This document shows positions 41,205-49,901 of a stretch of 64,000 bases of DNA, piece after piece. Each line of letters opens with the position of its first letter. The stretch's first letter is position 1. Made by a program: the position numbers and the translations under genes. Source of the DNA: JBGQOG01 sp052113705 (GTDB taxonomy: Bacteria; Pseudomonadota; Alphaproteobacteria; Rhodobacterales; Rhodobacteraceae); assembly GCF_052113705.1 (NCBI RefSeq), contig NZ_JBGQOG010000011.1, positions 62,001 to 126,000 of the forward strand, in the 5' to 3' direction. Below the pieces are notes generated by a model that searched no databases, had not been told where the DNA came from, and worked only from the letters and a program-made list of their open reading frames with translations.

Positions 41205-42431
41205 TCAATTCCGGATAAAATGCGGTTTGAACCGCGACAGATCTTGCGTGATGCGGCTGCGGTCTTCGCGCATGCCGATCCCGGCGCAGTCCTCACCGAT
41301 GATCCAGGCCCCGACGACCGGGCGAAAGCCGTCAAATACCGGCAGCGGCGCATAGGCCTGCAGGATCTGCGGATGCGCTGCGTAATCGTCGCGCGGGGCG
41401 GTCTCGGTCAACTGGCCATTCTCGATGATCGAGACCGAGGCCCCCTCGCGCGAGAACAATGGCTTGCGCACCCGCCCGGCGATCAGCGCCCCTTCCGCAC
41501 GGCCAAAGGCCTCGGCCACGGCGGGGGCGGCGGGACCGCGCCCGGCAAGCGCTTCGGCGATATCCGCCTCAAAGAACGCGGGCAGGAGGTTGGGGTGGCC
41601 CTCGAACATCTGCCAGAGCACCGGCAAAAGCCCCTTGTTCGACACCAGCGCCTTCCAGGCGGGTTCCAGCATCATGCAGCCCGCGCTGCGCAAATGCTGC
41701 GCATAGTCGTCGCGCAGCAGATCCTCCCAGGGGTAGAGTTTGAACAAAAGGCCGATCACCCGGTCTTCGGCATCCAGAAACTGCCCCGCATCGCTGATCC
41801 CGATCTTGTCGAGATCGGTGTAATGCGCGCCGAGATCCGCCTCACGCGCGGCCCAGCCCATGCATTCGACGGTGGCGTAATCCTCCGGATTGCCCGCGGC
41901 GGCGGCGAAATGCAGATCGGTGCCCGGCGCGAACAGCGCGCGGAAGCGCTCGACCAGTGCCTCATGGATGCCGTTGAACTGGTCATCGCCCGGCTGCAGC
42001 ACCCCGGCCTCCAACTGCCCCTCCAGCCAGCTCCATTGGAACGAGGCGCTCTCGTAGAGCGAGGTCGGTGTGTCGGCGTTATATTCCAATAGCTTGGCCG
42101 GGCCCGTGCCATCATAGGCCAGATCAAAGCGCCCGTAGATTTCCGGGTCCCCGCGCTGCCAGCTTTCGGCAATAAGGTCCCAATGCTCGCGCGGGACCCC
42201 CATTTTCGCCATCAGCTCTTCATGCGCCAGAATTTCCGCCACCGCCGCGCGGCACATGCCATGCAATTCGGTCGCCGGTGCCTCAAGATCGTCTTCGATC
42301 TCTTGCAGGCTGAACTGATAGGCAGAGGTTTCGTCCCAATAGGGTTCGCCATGCATATCGGCAAAGGTGAAACCCAATTCGGCGGCTTCTGCCCGCCATT
42401 CCGGCCGCTCTGGCAGCGCTATTTTTTGCAC
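41205..42431 (-). CDS. Glutathionylspermidine synthase-family protein (YgiC-like, ATP-grasp)
   Basis: The 408-residue protein has the GSP-synthase C-terminal ATP-grasp pattern: DLAYDGTGPAKLLEYNADTPTSLYESASFQW near 104-134, YPWEDLLRDDYAQHLR near 240, ALVSNKGLLPVLWQMFEGHPNLLPAFF near 267-293 and KPLFSREGASVSIIENG near 331. YgiC homologues lack the amidase half of true glutathionylspermidine synthetase/amidase and their substrate is debated. They are thought to ligate a peptide to an amine. The gene is followed 13 bp later by the YgiB-like lipoprotein. It lies 148 bp downstream of the MarR gene on the same strand, which is probably an independent unit. Confidence 0.87.
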   Translation of the reverse strand: MQKIALPERPEWRAEAAELGFTFADMHGEPYWDETSAYQFSLQEIEDDLEAPATELHGMCRAAVAEILAHEELMAKMGVPREHWDLIAESWQRGDPEIYGRFDLAYDGTGPAKLLEYNADTPTSLYESASFQWSWLEGQLEAGVLQPGDDQFNGIHEALVERFRALFAPGTDLHFAAAAGNPEDYATVECMGWAAREADLGAHYTDLDKIGISDAGQFLDAEDRVIGLLFKLYPWEDLLRDDYAQHLRSAGCMMLEPAWKALVSNKGLLPVLWQMFEGHPNLLPAFFEADIAEALAGRGPAAPAVAEAFGRAEGALIAGRVRKPLFSREGASVSIIENGQLTETAPRDDYAAHPQILQAYAPLPVFDGFRPVVGAWIIGEDCAGIGMREDRSRITQDLSRFKPHFIRN

Positions 42432-42579
42432 GTCGTTCTGATCTCCCTAAGGTTGCTTATACATAAGGGGATCGGCGGGGGGATACCAGACAGGGCAGGG
42501 CGACTTTCGGCGCCGCAATGTCGCGGCTGTGACATTGGTCCCGCGTCGGGCCGGGGGTGGCCCGGGGGAGGGCTGCTGG

Positions 42580-43050
42580 TCAGGGGGCGAAGGGCAGGTC
42601 GCGCGATTGCAGCATCTCTTCCTCGGGCGAGGCGAGCATCGCCGCCACCCGCTCCAGCGAGGCGATCAGCATCATCTGTTCCCAATCGGGCAAGACGCTG
42701 AATTTTCGGTGAAACTGCGCATGCGCCCCATCGGGCGCGATCGCCAGAAACTCTTGGCCCTTGGCCGTCAGCGAGAGCCAGGATTGCCGCCGGTCCTGCT
42801 CGCCACGCCGCCGCTGCACCACGCCCTGCGCCTCTAGCTTGTGGATCAGCACGGTGGCCGTGGCCTGGGTGATGCCCATGCGTGCCGCAATGTATCCGGC
42901 GGTCTGCTCGCCCGCCTCTTGCAGCAGGTGCATGAAGATCAATTGCGAGGGCGTCAGCCCGGTTTCGCGCATCAGTTCTTTGCCGTGCAGCTCGGTGCTG
43001 CGCAGGATCCGGCGCATGGCGGTCAGGGCAAGCTTGGTCCGGTCTTCCAT
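42580..43050 (-). CDS. MarR-family regulator, EctR-like
   Basis: The protein has 156 residues from the ATG at 43050. A TTG at 43134 would add 28 residues, but that stretch is AT-rich with codons unlike its neighbours, so it reads as promoter DNA. The longer form is the main alternative. The winged helix (about residues 35-105) contains LTPSQLIFMHLLQEAGEQ, MGITQATATVLIHKLEAQG and the wing RRRGEQDRRQSWLSLTAKG. MarR repressors named EctR control ectoine operons in halotolerant bacteria. This gene is divergent from ectA across a 301-bp AT-rich region with repeated CTAAG motifs, which strongly suggests the same role. Confidence 0.85.
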   Translation of the reverse strand: MEDRTKLALTAMRRILRSTELHGKELMRETGLTPSQLIFMHLLQEAGEQTAGYIAARMGITQATATVLIHKLEAQGVVQRRRGEQDRRQSWLSLTAKGQEFLAIAPDGAHAQFHRKFSVLPDWEQMMLIASLERVAAMLASPEEEMLQSRDLPFAP

Positions 43051-43351
43051 CGCACGAATCCGTTGGGAAAATTTACTTAGCTTTTCTTGTAGAGTGTCGC
43101 GGAGAATTTGGAAATTACCATTGTGTTGATCCAAATCCCCAACAAATTCCTACGCTAAAACTAAGTATTTTTCAAGCATATAGGGCAATATATTTTCCCG
43201 CTCATTTGCATTTATCCAATTATTTTCAATGATTTAATGGGGTATTCGCGGGGGAGACCAAGGCGGTCGCTTCGGCAAAAGTCAGACGCTAGGGTTGATG
43301 TTTAGTGCAAACTAAGCAATATTGCCGCAACCAAAGAGTTTCGGAGTGCCC
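43051..43351. promoter_or_regulatory. Divergent ectR-like/ectA control region with repeated CTAAG elements
   Basis: This 301-bp stretch is the most AT-rich of the window. The core CTAAG appears at 43161-43165 and 43312-43316 on the plus strand and as ACTTAG at 43075-43080 (minus-strand CTAAGT). The copy near ectA is part of a perfect palindrome, TTAGT-GCAA-ACTAA, at 43302-43315, 37 bp before the ectA start. It could be the EctR operator. AT-rich runs at 43165-43240 may serve as salt-responsive promoter elements. Confidence 0.6.
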
Positions 43352-43942
43352 ATGCAACACAACCCAAGCCTGCGGAAATTGTCGATTGCCGCGCAAGATG
43401 TGGCCCTGCGCGCGCCGCGCGCGGAAGACGGCGCCGAGATTGCGCGCCTCGTGCGGGCGTCCGGCGCGCTGGATGCCAATTCGCTCTACTGCAACTTGCT
43501 GCAAAGCACGCATTTCGCAGGCACCTGCGTTCTGGCCGAGCGCGGGGGCGCGCTCCTGGGCTGGGTCTCGGGCTATGTGCCGCCGATGCAGCCCGACACG
43601 CTCTTTGTCTGGCAGATCTGCACCAGCCCCGAGGCCCGGGGTCTGGGTCTGGCGCAAGCGATGATCGCCGAGCTGTTGGGCCGCCCAGCGTTGTCCGGCA
43701 TCCGGCATCTCGAATGCAGCATCACCCGCGAGAACACCGCCTCCTGGCGCTTTTTCGAGAGCGTCGCCCGGCGTCTCAACGCCCCCATGCGCTCCCAGGA
43801 ATGGCTGGACCGTGACCGGCATCTGGACGGAAGCCATGCCAGCGAGCGCCGGGTGATCCTTGGGCCATTCGCGGCGCAGGCCCTTCCTGCGACCGCCGCC
43901 GCCACTTCATTTGAAAAGGTCCCGCATCCGCAGGATGCCTGA
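43352..43942 (+). CDS. ectA: L-2,4-diaminobutyrate N-gamma-acetyltransferase
   Basis: The 196-residue GNAT protein performs the second step of ectoine synthesis, acetyl-CoA-dependent acetylation of diaminobutyrate. The ATG at 43352 has GGAG seven bases upstream. An earlier in-frame ATG at 43322 lies within the operator region. EctA-specific features are VRASGALDANSLYCNLLQSTHF near residues 40-61 and the acetyl-CoA loop region FVWQICTSPEARGLGLAQAM near 88-107. HLECSITRENTASWRFFESVARRL near 123-146 is also conserved. The C-terminus continues into a short Ala-rich tail. It is the first gene of the ectABCD-ask operon. Confidence 0.95.
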   Translation: MQHNPSLRKLSIAAQDVALRAPRAEDGAEIARLVRASGALDANSLYCNLLQSTHFAGTCVLAERGGALLGWVSGYVPPMQPDTLFVWQICTSPEARGLGLAQAMIAELLGRPALSGIRHLECSITRENTASWRFFESVARRLNAPMRSQEWLDRDRHLDGSHASERRVILGPFAAQALPATAAATSFEKVPHPQDA

Positions 43943-43967
43943 CCGCAAGACCTATTGGGAGTTTTCC

Positions 43968-45248
43968 ATGAACAAGCCGATCAACAGCACCGCCTTCACC
44001 CGCGTCGAGAGCCAGGTTCGTTCCTATTCGCGCAGCTTTCCGCGTCTGTTTGACCGCGCCACCGGCGCCACGATCCACGGCACCGATGGCCGCGAATATA
44101 CCGATTTCCTCGCGGGCTGCTCCTCGCTGAACTATGGCCATAACGACCCGGATCTGAAGGCGGCCTTGCTCGCCTACATCAGCCGCGATGGCATTGCGCA
44201 TGGGCTGGACATGTTCACCGATGCCAAGGAAAAATTCCTCAGCGCGTTCGAGCGTCACATCCTCAAGCCGCGCGACATGCGCTACCGGCTGCAGTTCACC
44301 GGCCCCACCGGGGCGAATGCGGTTGAGGCGGCGATGAAACTCGCGCGCAAGGTGACGGGCCGCAGCAATGTGATTTCCTTCACCAACGGCTTTCACGGTG
44401 TCACCTTGGGTGCCCTCGCCGCGACCGGCAATGGCAAGCACCGCGCCGGTGCTGCCATCCCGCTGAACGGCGTCACCCGCGCGGCCTATGATGGCTATTA
44501 CGGCACCGAGATCGACACCGCTGAACTCTTGGCGCAGCAACTGGCCGACCCCTCGGGCGGCATTGACGCCCCGGCTGCGATCATCGTCGAAACCGTGCAG
44601 GGCGAGGGCGGTCTGAACGCGGCCTCCCCCGAATGGCTGCGCCGGATCGAGAGCATCGCGCGTGACCATGGCGCGCTGTTCATCATCGACGATATTCAGG
44701 CGGGCTGTGGCCGCACCGGCGGCTTCTTCAGCTTTGAGGGGATGGGCCTTTCGCCCGACATCATCACCATGGCGAAATCGCTCTCGGGGATGGGTCTGCC
44801 GCTGGCGCTGACGCTGATGAAGCCCGAGCATGACATCTGGTCGCCCGCCGAGCACAACGGCACCTTCCGCGGCAACAACCATGCCTTCGTCACCGCCACG
44901 GCGACGATCGAAAAGTTCTGGGCCGATGATGAATTCGCCGAAGCTGTCGCCGAAAAGGCCGCCTTCCTTGAGGCGCGCCTGCAAGAGATCGCCGATGCGC
45001 ATGGCACCACCTTGCGCGGGCGTGGCATGATGCGCGGCATCAATGCGGGCAGTGGCGAAGCCGCCGCCGCCATCTGCAAGGCCTGTTTCGACAAGGGCCT
45101 GATCATCGAAACCTCGGGCAGCCATGATGAGATCGTCAAGATCCTCGCGCCGCTGACCATTGCGCCCGCGCAATTCGCCGCCGGGCTCGACATTCTGGAA
45201 ACCGCCTTCGCGCGCGAAATGGCCGCCTGGCGCACCGCAGCTGAATAA
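43968..45248 (+). CDS. ectB: Diaminobutyrate-2-oxoglutarate aminotransferase
   Basis: The 426-residue class III PLP aminotransferase converts aspartate semialdehyde to L-2,4-diaminobutyrate with glutamate as donor. The ATG at 43968 follows a GGGAG site, 25 bp after the ectA stop. Motifs are FLAGCSSLNYGHNDPDLK near 43, FTGPTGANAVEAAMKLARK near 108 (PLP phosphate site), FTNGFHGVTLGALAATGNGK near 138, the LFIIDDIQAGCGRTG Asp motif near 237 and DIITMAKSLSGMGLPLA near 265 with the Schiff-base Lys. Length and order agree with EctB of halophilic proteobacteria. Confidence 0.97.
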   Translation: MNKPINSTAFTRVESQVRSYSRSFPRLFDRATGATIHGTDGREYTDFLAGCSSLNYGHNDPDLKAALLAYISRDGIAHGLDMFTDAKEKFLSAFERHILKPRDMRYRLQFTGPTGANAVEAAMKLARKVTGRSNVISFTNGFHGVTLGALAATGNGKHRAGAAIPLNGVTRAAYDGYYGTEIDTAELLAQQLADPSGGIDAPAAIIVETVQGEGGLNAASPEWLRRIESIARDHGALFIIDDIQAGCGRTGGFFSFEGMGLSPDIITMAKSLSGMGLPLALTLMKPEHDIWSPAEHNGTFRGNNHAFVTATATIEKFWADDEFAEAVAEKAAFLEARLQEIADAHGTTLRGRGMMRGINAGSGEAAAAICKACFDKGLIIETSGSHDEIVKILAPLTIAPAQFAAGLDILETAFAREMAAWRTAAE

Positions 45249-45258
45249 GGAGACCCCC

Positions 45259-45669
45259 ATGATTGTTCGCGATCTGAACGACGCCCGCCAAACCAACCGT
45301 CTGGTCAATGCCGACGGCTGGGACAGCACCCGGCTTTTGCTGGCCGAAGATGGCATGGGCTTCAGCTTTCACATCACCCGCATCCATCCGGGCACCTCGC
45401 ATGTGTTTCACTACAAACACCATTTCGAAAGTGTCTACTGTGTGTCCGGCACCGGGAGCATTGAGGATCTGGCCACGGGTCAGGTGCATCCGATCAAGCC
45501 CGGGGTGATCTATGCGCTGAACCTGCACGACAAGCACCGCCTGACCGCCGAGACCGAACTGGTCATGGCCTGCTCGTTCAACCCGCCGGTAACCGGGCAG
45601 GAAGTGCACCGCGCAGATGGCTCTTATGCCCCGGCCGCCGAGATCGAACCTGTTTCTGAAACCGCCTGA
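45259..45669 (+). CDS. ectC: L-ectoine synthase
   Basis: The 136-residue cupin cyclises N-gamma-acetyl-diaminobutyrate to ectoine. The three metal ligands known for the family occur at the expected positions: Glu57 (HHFESVY), Tyr85 (VIYALNLH) and His93 (DKHRLTA). Other signatures are MIVRDLNDARQTNRLV at the start and HPGTSHVFHYKHHFES. A GGAG site in the 10-bp ectB-ectC gap precedes the ATG. Length is standard for EctC. Confidence 0.97.
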   Translation: MIVRDLNDARQTNRLVNADGWDSTRLLLAEDGMGFSFHITRIHPGTSHVFHYKHHFESVYCVSGTGSIEDLATGQVHPIKPGVIYALNLHDKHRLTAETELVMACSFNPPVTGQEVHRADGSYAPAAEIEPVSETA

Positions 45670-45688
45670 GACGCCGAAGGAGGATCCG

Positions 45689-46627
45689 ATGCTGGACGCC
45701 CAGAATCAATCCGACGATTATCCGACCCGCCTGAAATCCGAGAGCTGGCTGCCGCGCAAAGACCCGGTGGTCTGGCCGCAGGAAGCCGCCGTGGCGCCTG
45801 CGGGCAAAGCGGCGCTGACCGAGGCGGAAGTGCAGAGCTTTGACCAGAACGGCTATCTGGTGCTGAAGGGTCTGTTTTCCGATGCGGAAGTGGCCGCGCT
45901 GACCGCCGAGGCGCAGCATCTGCGCACCGGCGGTGGCAATCTGCCGCCCGAAGATGTGATTGCCGAGCCCGGCAATGACGCGGCCGTGCGCACCGTCTTT
46001 CGGCTCGATGAAAACAACCGGCTCTTTGACCGTCTGGCCCGCGATGCGCGGGTGGCGGGCCGGGTGCAGCAGCTCTTGGGCGACGCGCTTTACCTGCACC
46101 AGTCGCGGCTGAACTACAAACCGGGCTTCACCGGCAAGGAATTCTACTGGCATTCGGATTTCGAGACCTGGCACGCCGAGGACGGCATGCCACGGATGCG
46201 CGCCATCTCGGCCTCGATCCTGCTCACCGACAATTCCGCGCTGAACGGGCCCTTGATGCTGATCCCCGGCTCGCACCGCCAGTTCATCGCCTGCGCGGGC
46301 GAAACGCCCGAGAACAACCATGCGCAGTCGCTGAAAAAGCAAGAGATCGGCGTGCCCTCGCAAGAGAGCCTGGCGCGGATGGCCGAGACGCATGGCATCG
46401 ATTATGCCTCGGGCAAAGCGGGCACGGTGATCTTGTTTGATTGCAACGTCTTGCACGGCTCGAACGGCAATATCACGCCTTTCCCGCGCTCGAATGCCTT
46501 CTTTGTCTACAACGCCTGGTCGAACCGTTTGCGCGCGCCCTATGCCGCACCGGCACCGCGCCCGGATTTCCTGAGCAACCGGCAGCCGAAAGCGCCGATC
46601 ACGCTGGAAGATGGCACCTTCGCCTGA
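45689..46627 (+). CDS. ectD: Ectoine 5-hydroxylase (Fe(II)/2-oxoglutarate dioxygenase)
   Basis: The 312-residue enzyme makes 5-hydroxyectoine from ectoine with O2 and 2-oxoglutarate. The start at 45689 has an AAGGAGGA site. An upstream Met is inside ectC. The iron triad is visible: His155 and Asp157 in FYWHSDFETWHAEDGMPRMR and His256 in DCNVLHGSNG. The EctD consensus F-x-W-H-S-D-F-E-T-W-H-A-E-D-G-M/L-P is intact. Presence of ectD means the cell can also make hydroxyectoine, often linked to heat or desiccation stress. Confidence 0.97.
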   Translation: MLDAQNQSDDYPTRLKSESWLPRKDPVVWPQEAAVAPAGKAALTEAEVQSFDQNGYLVLKGLFSDAEVAALTAEAQHLRTGGGNLPPEDVIAEPGNDAAVRTVFRLDENNRLFDRLARDARVAGRVQQLLGDALYLHQSRLNYKPGFTGKEFYWHSDFETWHAEDGMPRMRAISASILLTDNSALNGPLMLIPGSHRQFIACAGETPENNHAQSLKKQEIGVPSQESLARMAETHGIDYASGKAGTVILFDCNVLHGSNGNITPFPRSNAFFVYNAWSNRLRAPYAAPAPRPDFLSNRQPKAPITLEDGTFA

Positions 46628-46690
46628 CCGGATCCGTCCTGACCATTGAACATGCCGCAGCGCCCGCCCGGGCGCTGCGCCGGGAGAACC

Positions 46691-48262
46691 ATGACCCATA
46701 CTGTTGAGAAAATCGGCGGCACCTCGATGTCGCGCACGCAAGAGCTTTTGGACACGGTGCTGATCGGCACCCGTCAGGGGGCCGCGCTCTACAACCGGAT
46801 CTTTGTCGTTTCGGCCTATGCCGGGGTGACCGACGCGCTCCTGGAGCATAAAAAGTCGGGCACGCCCGGCGTCTATGCGCTGTTCACCGACCCCGGCCGG
46901 GGCAGCGACTGGCAAGAAGCGCTGGACGAGACCGGCGCGAAAATGCTGGCGCTGAACGCCGCGATCTTCACCGATCCCGAGGCCCGCGCCACAGCCGATC
47001 GTTTTCTGACCGAGCGGTTGGACGGGGTGCGCTCGTGCCTCAGTGATCTGGGGCGGCTCTGTTCCTTCGGGCATTTCCAGCTGGCGGAACACATGCTCAC
47101 CCTGCGCGAAATGCTGGCTTCGCTGGGCGAGGCGCAATCGGCGTTCAACACGGCGCTGTTGCTCAACAGCCTTGGCGTCAAGGCGCGCTTTGTCGATCTG
47201 ACCGGCTGGTGCGGTGGCGCGCCGCTGTCGCTGGACGAGACGATCCGCGCGGCGTTGCAGGACGTGGATCTGACGCGCGAACTGGCGATTGTCACCGGCT
47301 ATGCGCAATGCCGCGAAAAGCTGATGAAGAGTTATGATCGCGGGTACAGCGAAGTTACCCTCTCGCGGATGGCCGTCGTCACCGGCGCGCGCGAGGCGGT
47401 GATCCACAAGGAATTCCACCTCTCCTCCGCCGATCCGCGGCTGGTGGGCACCGATGCCGTGCGGGTGATCGGCGAGACGAATTATGACGTGGCCGATCAG
47501 CTCTCCAACCTTGGGATGGAGGCCATCCACCCGAGTGCGGCCAAGGGCTTGCGGCAAGCGGGCATTCCGCTGCGGGTGAAAAACGCCTTTGAACCCGCGC
47601 ATCAGGGCACGGTGATCCGCGCCGATCTGGCCGCCGAAGCGCCGCGCGTTGACATTGTCACCGGGCTGCGGGGCGTCTTTGCCTTTGAGTTTCACGACCC
47701 CGATATGGTTGGCGTCAAAGGCTATGATGCGGCCATCCTTGCCGCGCTCAACCGGCACAAGGTCTGGATCGTCTCCAAAGCCTCGAACGCCAATACGATC
47801 ACGCATTACCTGAAAGGCGCGATGCAGGCGATCCGGCAGGCCGAGGCGGAACTGGCCGAGGCCTATCCCGCCGCCGCGATCCGGCTGCGCAAAGTGGCGC
47901 TGGTCTCGGCGATTGGCCGCGATCTGGGCGGTGCCGGGGTGCTGCGCACCACGCTGCAAACGCTGCATGCGGCAGGGATCGAGCCGCTGGGCCTGCTCGA
48001 TCAGATGCGCCGCGTCGATTTGCAGGTGATCGTGGAGGATGCCGATTACGATCAGGCGATCCGGGCCTTGCATCAGGGATTGGTCGAAACCACCCCCGCC
48101 CGGGATGCCGACCGCGATGCCGCCCGGGATTCAGGCCGCGATGCCGCCTCCGCTCCGGCCGCCAAAGAGACCGCTGCCGACCCCCAATCCTCCGCGCAGA
48201 CGACCGCGACCACTGCGCAACGTGCCACCCGTGCTGATCCCGTCTTGGACGCGGTGGCCTGA
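46691..48262 (+). CDS. ask: Ectoine-pathway aspartate kinase (Ask_Ect)
   Basis: The 523-residue protein belongs to the specialised aspartokinase group found in ect operons. It starts MTHTVEKIGGTSMS with the kinase motif VEKIGGTSM. SYDRGYSEVTLSRMAVVTGA near 218 is the conserved substrate/ATP region. Two ACT-like segments follow (about 330-480), with LVSAIGRDLGGAGVLRTTLQ near 410. It supplies aspartyl phosphate for ectoine precursors, presumably without normal amino-acid feedback inhibition. The last 50 or so residues form an unusual low-complexity Asp/Ala/Arg/Thr tail (PARDADRDAARDSGRDAASA), probably disordered. Confidence 0.94.
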   Translation: MTHTVEKIGGTSMSRTQELLDTVLIGTRQGAALYNRIFVVSAYAGVTDALLEHKKSGTPGVYALFTDPGRGSDWQEALDETGAKMLALNAAIFTDPEARATADRFLTERLDGVRSCLSDLGRLCSFGHFQLAEHMLTLREMLASLGEAQSAFNTALLLNSLGVKARFVDLTGWCGGAPLSLDETIRAALQDVDLTRELAIVTGYAQCREKLMKSYDRGYSEVTLSRMAVVTGAREAVIHKEFHLSSADPRLVGTDAVRVIGETNYDVADQLSNLGMEAIHPSAAKGLRQAGIPLRVKNAFEPAHQGTVIRADLAAEAPRVDIVTGLRGVFAFEFHDPDMVGVKGYDAAILAALNRHKVWIVSKASNANTITHYLKGAMQAIRQAEAELAEAYPAAAIRLRKVALVSAIGRDLGGAGVLRTTLQTLHAAGIEPLGLLDQMRRVDLQVIVEDADYDQAIRALHQGLVETTPARDADRDAARDSGRDAASAPAAKETAADPQSSAQTTATTAQRATRADPVLDAVA

Positions 48263-48285
48263 CCCCAACCCGAAAGGAAGATCTT

Positions 48286-49149
48286 ATGCTGTTGAACCGT
48301 ACCGCGATTGCCGTGATGACCACCGCCGCTCTGGGCGCCACACTCGGCGCCCCGATGGCGGGTGCCGCGACGCTGGAAGAGATCAAGGCCAAGGGCACCA
48401 TCCGCATCGCCGTGGCCAATGAAATTCCCTATGGCTATGTCGACCCGAATGGCGAGGCGATGGGCGCAGGCCCGGATGTCGCCAAAAAGATCGTGGCCGA
48501 TCTTGGCATCGAGAATATCGAATGGGTGACCACCAATTTCTCGGCGCTGATCCCGGGCCTGCAGGCCGACCGTTTCGATATGGTGGCCGCCGAAATGGCG
48601 ATCCTGCCCGAGCGTTGCCAGCAGGTGCTCTTCTCCAACCCCAACACCTCTTATGGCGAGGGGCTTTTGGTCGCCGCCGACAATCCCAAGGGTGTTACGG
48701 CCTATGGTGATTTCGCCAAGAACCCCGAGCTGAAAGTGGCGATCATGTCGGGCGCCGATCAGCTGGCCATGATGCAGAAACTGGGCGTGCCAGAGGAAAA
48801 CCTGGTGATGATCGGCTCCAACGCCGATGCCATCTCCACCGTGTCGACGGGCCGGGCGGATGCCTATGCCGCGACCAGCCTCACCGCCTCGGGCCTTGCC
48901 TCGCAGAGTGACAAGGTGGCGGTCGTGGATGATTTCACCGACCCGGTGATCGACGGCACCCCGGCGCGCAGCTGGGGGGGCTTCACCTTTGCACAGGGCA
49001 ATGAAGAGCTGCGCGATGCGGTGAACACCGCGCTGGCCGCCTATAAGGCCACGCCGGAATGGCACGACACCGTCACCGGCTATGGCTTTACCGAGGCCGA
49101 TACCAAAGGCTCGACCGAGAAGACCGGCGCCGAGCTTTGCGGCAGCTGA
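48286..49149 (+). CDS. ehuB: Ectoine/hydroxyectoine ABC transporter substrate-binding protein
   Basis: The 287-residue family 3 periplasmic binding protein has a signal peptide ending MAGAATLEE near 26. It resembles EhuB: IRIAVANEIPYGYVDPNGEAMG near 40, DVAKKIVADLGIENIEWVTTNF near 64 and RFDMVAAEMAILPERCQQVLFSNP near 95. It follows the aspartokinase by 23 bp and is followed by the matching permeases and ATPase, so it should bind ectoine or hydroxyectoine for uptake as osmoprotectant or nutrient. The four-gene order B-C-D-A is as in rhizobial ehu operons. Confidence 0.93.
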   Translation: MLLNRTAIAVMTTAALGATLGAPMAGAATLEEIKAKGTIRIAVANEIPYGYVDPNGEAMGAGPDVAKKIVADLGIENIEWVTTNFSALIPGLQADRFDMVAAEMAILPERCQQVLFSNPNTSYGEGLLVAADNPKGVTAYGDFAKNPELKVAIMSGADQLAMMQKLGVPEENLVMIGSNADAISTVSTGRADAYAATSLTASGLASQSDKVAVVDDFTDPVIDGTPARSWGGFTFAQGNEELRDAVNTALAAYKATPEWHDTVTGYGFTEADTKGSTEKTGAELCGS

Positions 49150-49173
49150 GATAGTGCCGTTTGGTGTTTGGGC

Positions 49174-49199
49174 GGGGCGGGGGGATCGACCCCCGCCCC
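49174..49199 (+). terminator. Strong GC hairpin after ehuB
   Basis: GGGGCGGGGG (49174-49183) pairs with CCCCCGCCCC (49190-49199) across a six-base loop, 24 bp after the ehuB stop. Such hairpins after a receptor gene commonly raise receptor mRNA relative to the permease genes. Confidence 0.7.
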
Positions 49200-49226
49200 C
49201 TCGTTTCCGCTTTCAAAGGATGCGCA

Positions 49227-49898
49227 ATGCATTGGACAGACTATCTTGGCCCGCTGTCACAAGGGGCCTGGGTCACGGTTCAGCTGACCTTCTACTCGAC
49301 CCTTCTCGGGGCGGTGATGGCCTTTGCAGGCGGGATGGGGAAGCTCTCCCGCAACCCGTTGCTGCGCGGGCTGGCGGTGGTTTACGTTGAGGTTTTTCGC
49401 GGCACCTCGCTCTTGGTGCAGCTCTTTTGGCTCTATTTCGCGCTGCCGCTGGCCGGTCAGGCGATCGGGCTTGATCTGCGCATTCCGCCCGTCGTGGCGG
49501 GGGTGGCGGCGCTGGGGCTGAACATCGGGGCCTATGGCGCCGAAGTGGTGCGCGGCGCGTTGCAATCGGTCAAGCCGGGCCAGGCAGAGGCCGCGCGGGC
49601 GCTGAACTTCACGCCCCGCCAGAGCCTCTGGCGCATCGCACTGCCGCAGGCTTTGCCCGAAATGATGCCCTCCTTTGGCAATCTCGCGGTGCAAAACCTC
49701 AAGGATACGGCGCTCGTCTCGCTGATCTCGCTGGGCGATCTGACCTTCCGCGCCGAGCAGATCCGCAATTTCACCCAAGACAGCATCGGCGTCTATTCGC
49801 TGCTCTTGTTGATGTATTTCGGCATGGCGCTGGTCTTGACCGCGATCATGCGCGCCACCGAGCGGGCCGTGGGCCGCTGGCGTCCGGTGCGGAGGTAA
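49227..49898 (+). CDS. ehuC: Ectoine/hydroxyectoine ABC transporter permease
   Basis: The 223-residue permease starts at the ATG at 49227 after AAAGGA. Five membrane segments and the family 3 features GAWVTVQLTFYSTLLGAVMAF, VEVFRGTSLLVQLFWLYFALP near 60 and the EAA-like loop QAEAARALNFTPRQSLWRIALPQAL near 118-142 are present. It pairs with EhuD, encoded three bases later, to form the membrane channel for ectoines. Confidence 0.92.
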   Translation: MHWTDYLGPLSQGAWVTVQLTFYSTLLGAVMAFAGGMGKLSRNPLLRGLAVVYVEVFRGTSLLVQLFWLYFALPLAGQAIGLDLRIPPVVAGVAALGLNIGAYGAEVVRGALQSVKPGQAEAARALNFTPRQSLWRIALPQALPEMMPSFGNLAVQNLKDTALVSLISLGDLTFRAEQIRNFTQDSIGVYSLLLLMYFGMALVLTAIMRATERAVGRWRPVRR

Positions 49899-49901
49899 CA
49901 C

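Noticed and set aside
43051..43134. N-terminal extension of the MarR regulator from a TTG at 43134
   Set aside because: The stretch is AT-rich with codons unlike the rest of the window and contains an operator-like ACTTAG, so I favour the ATG at 43050, although the longer form is not excluded.
45578..48073. Minus-strand frame of 831 codons opposite ectC, ectD and the aspartokinase
   Set aside because: It is composition-driven, with no domain or ribosome-binding site, and the sense genes are unambiguous.
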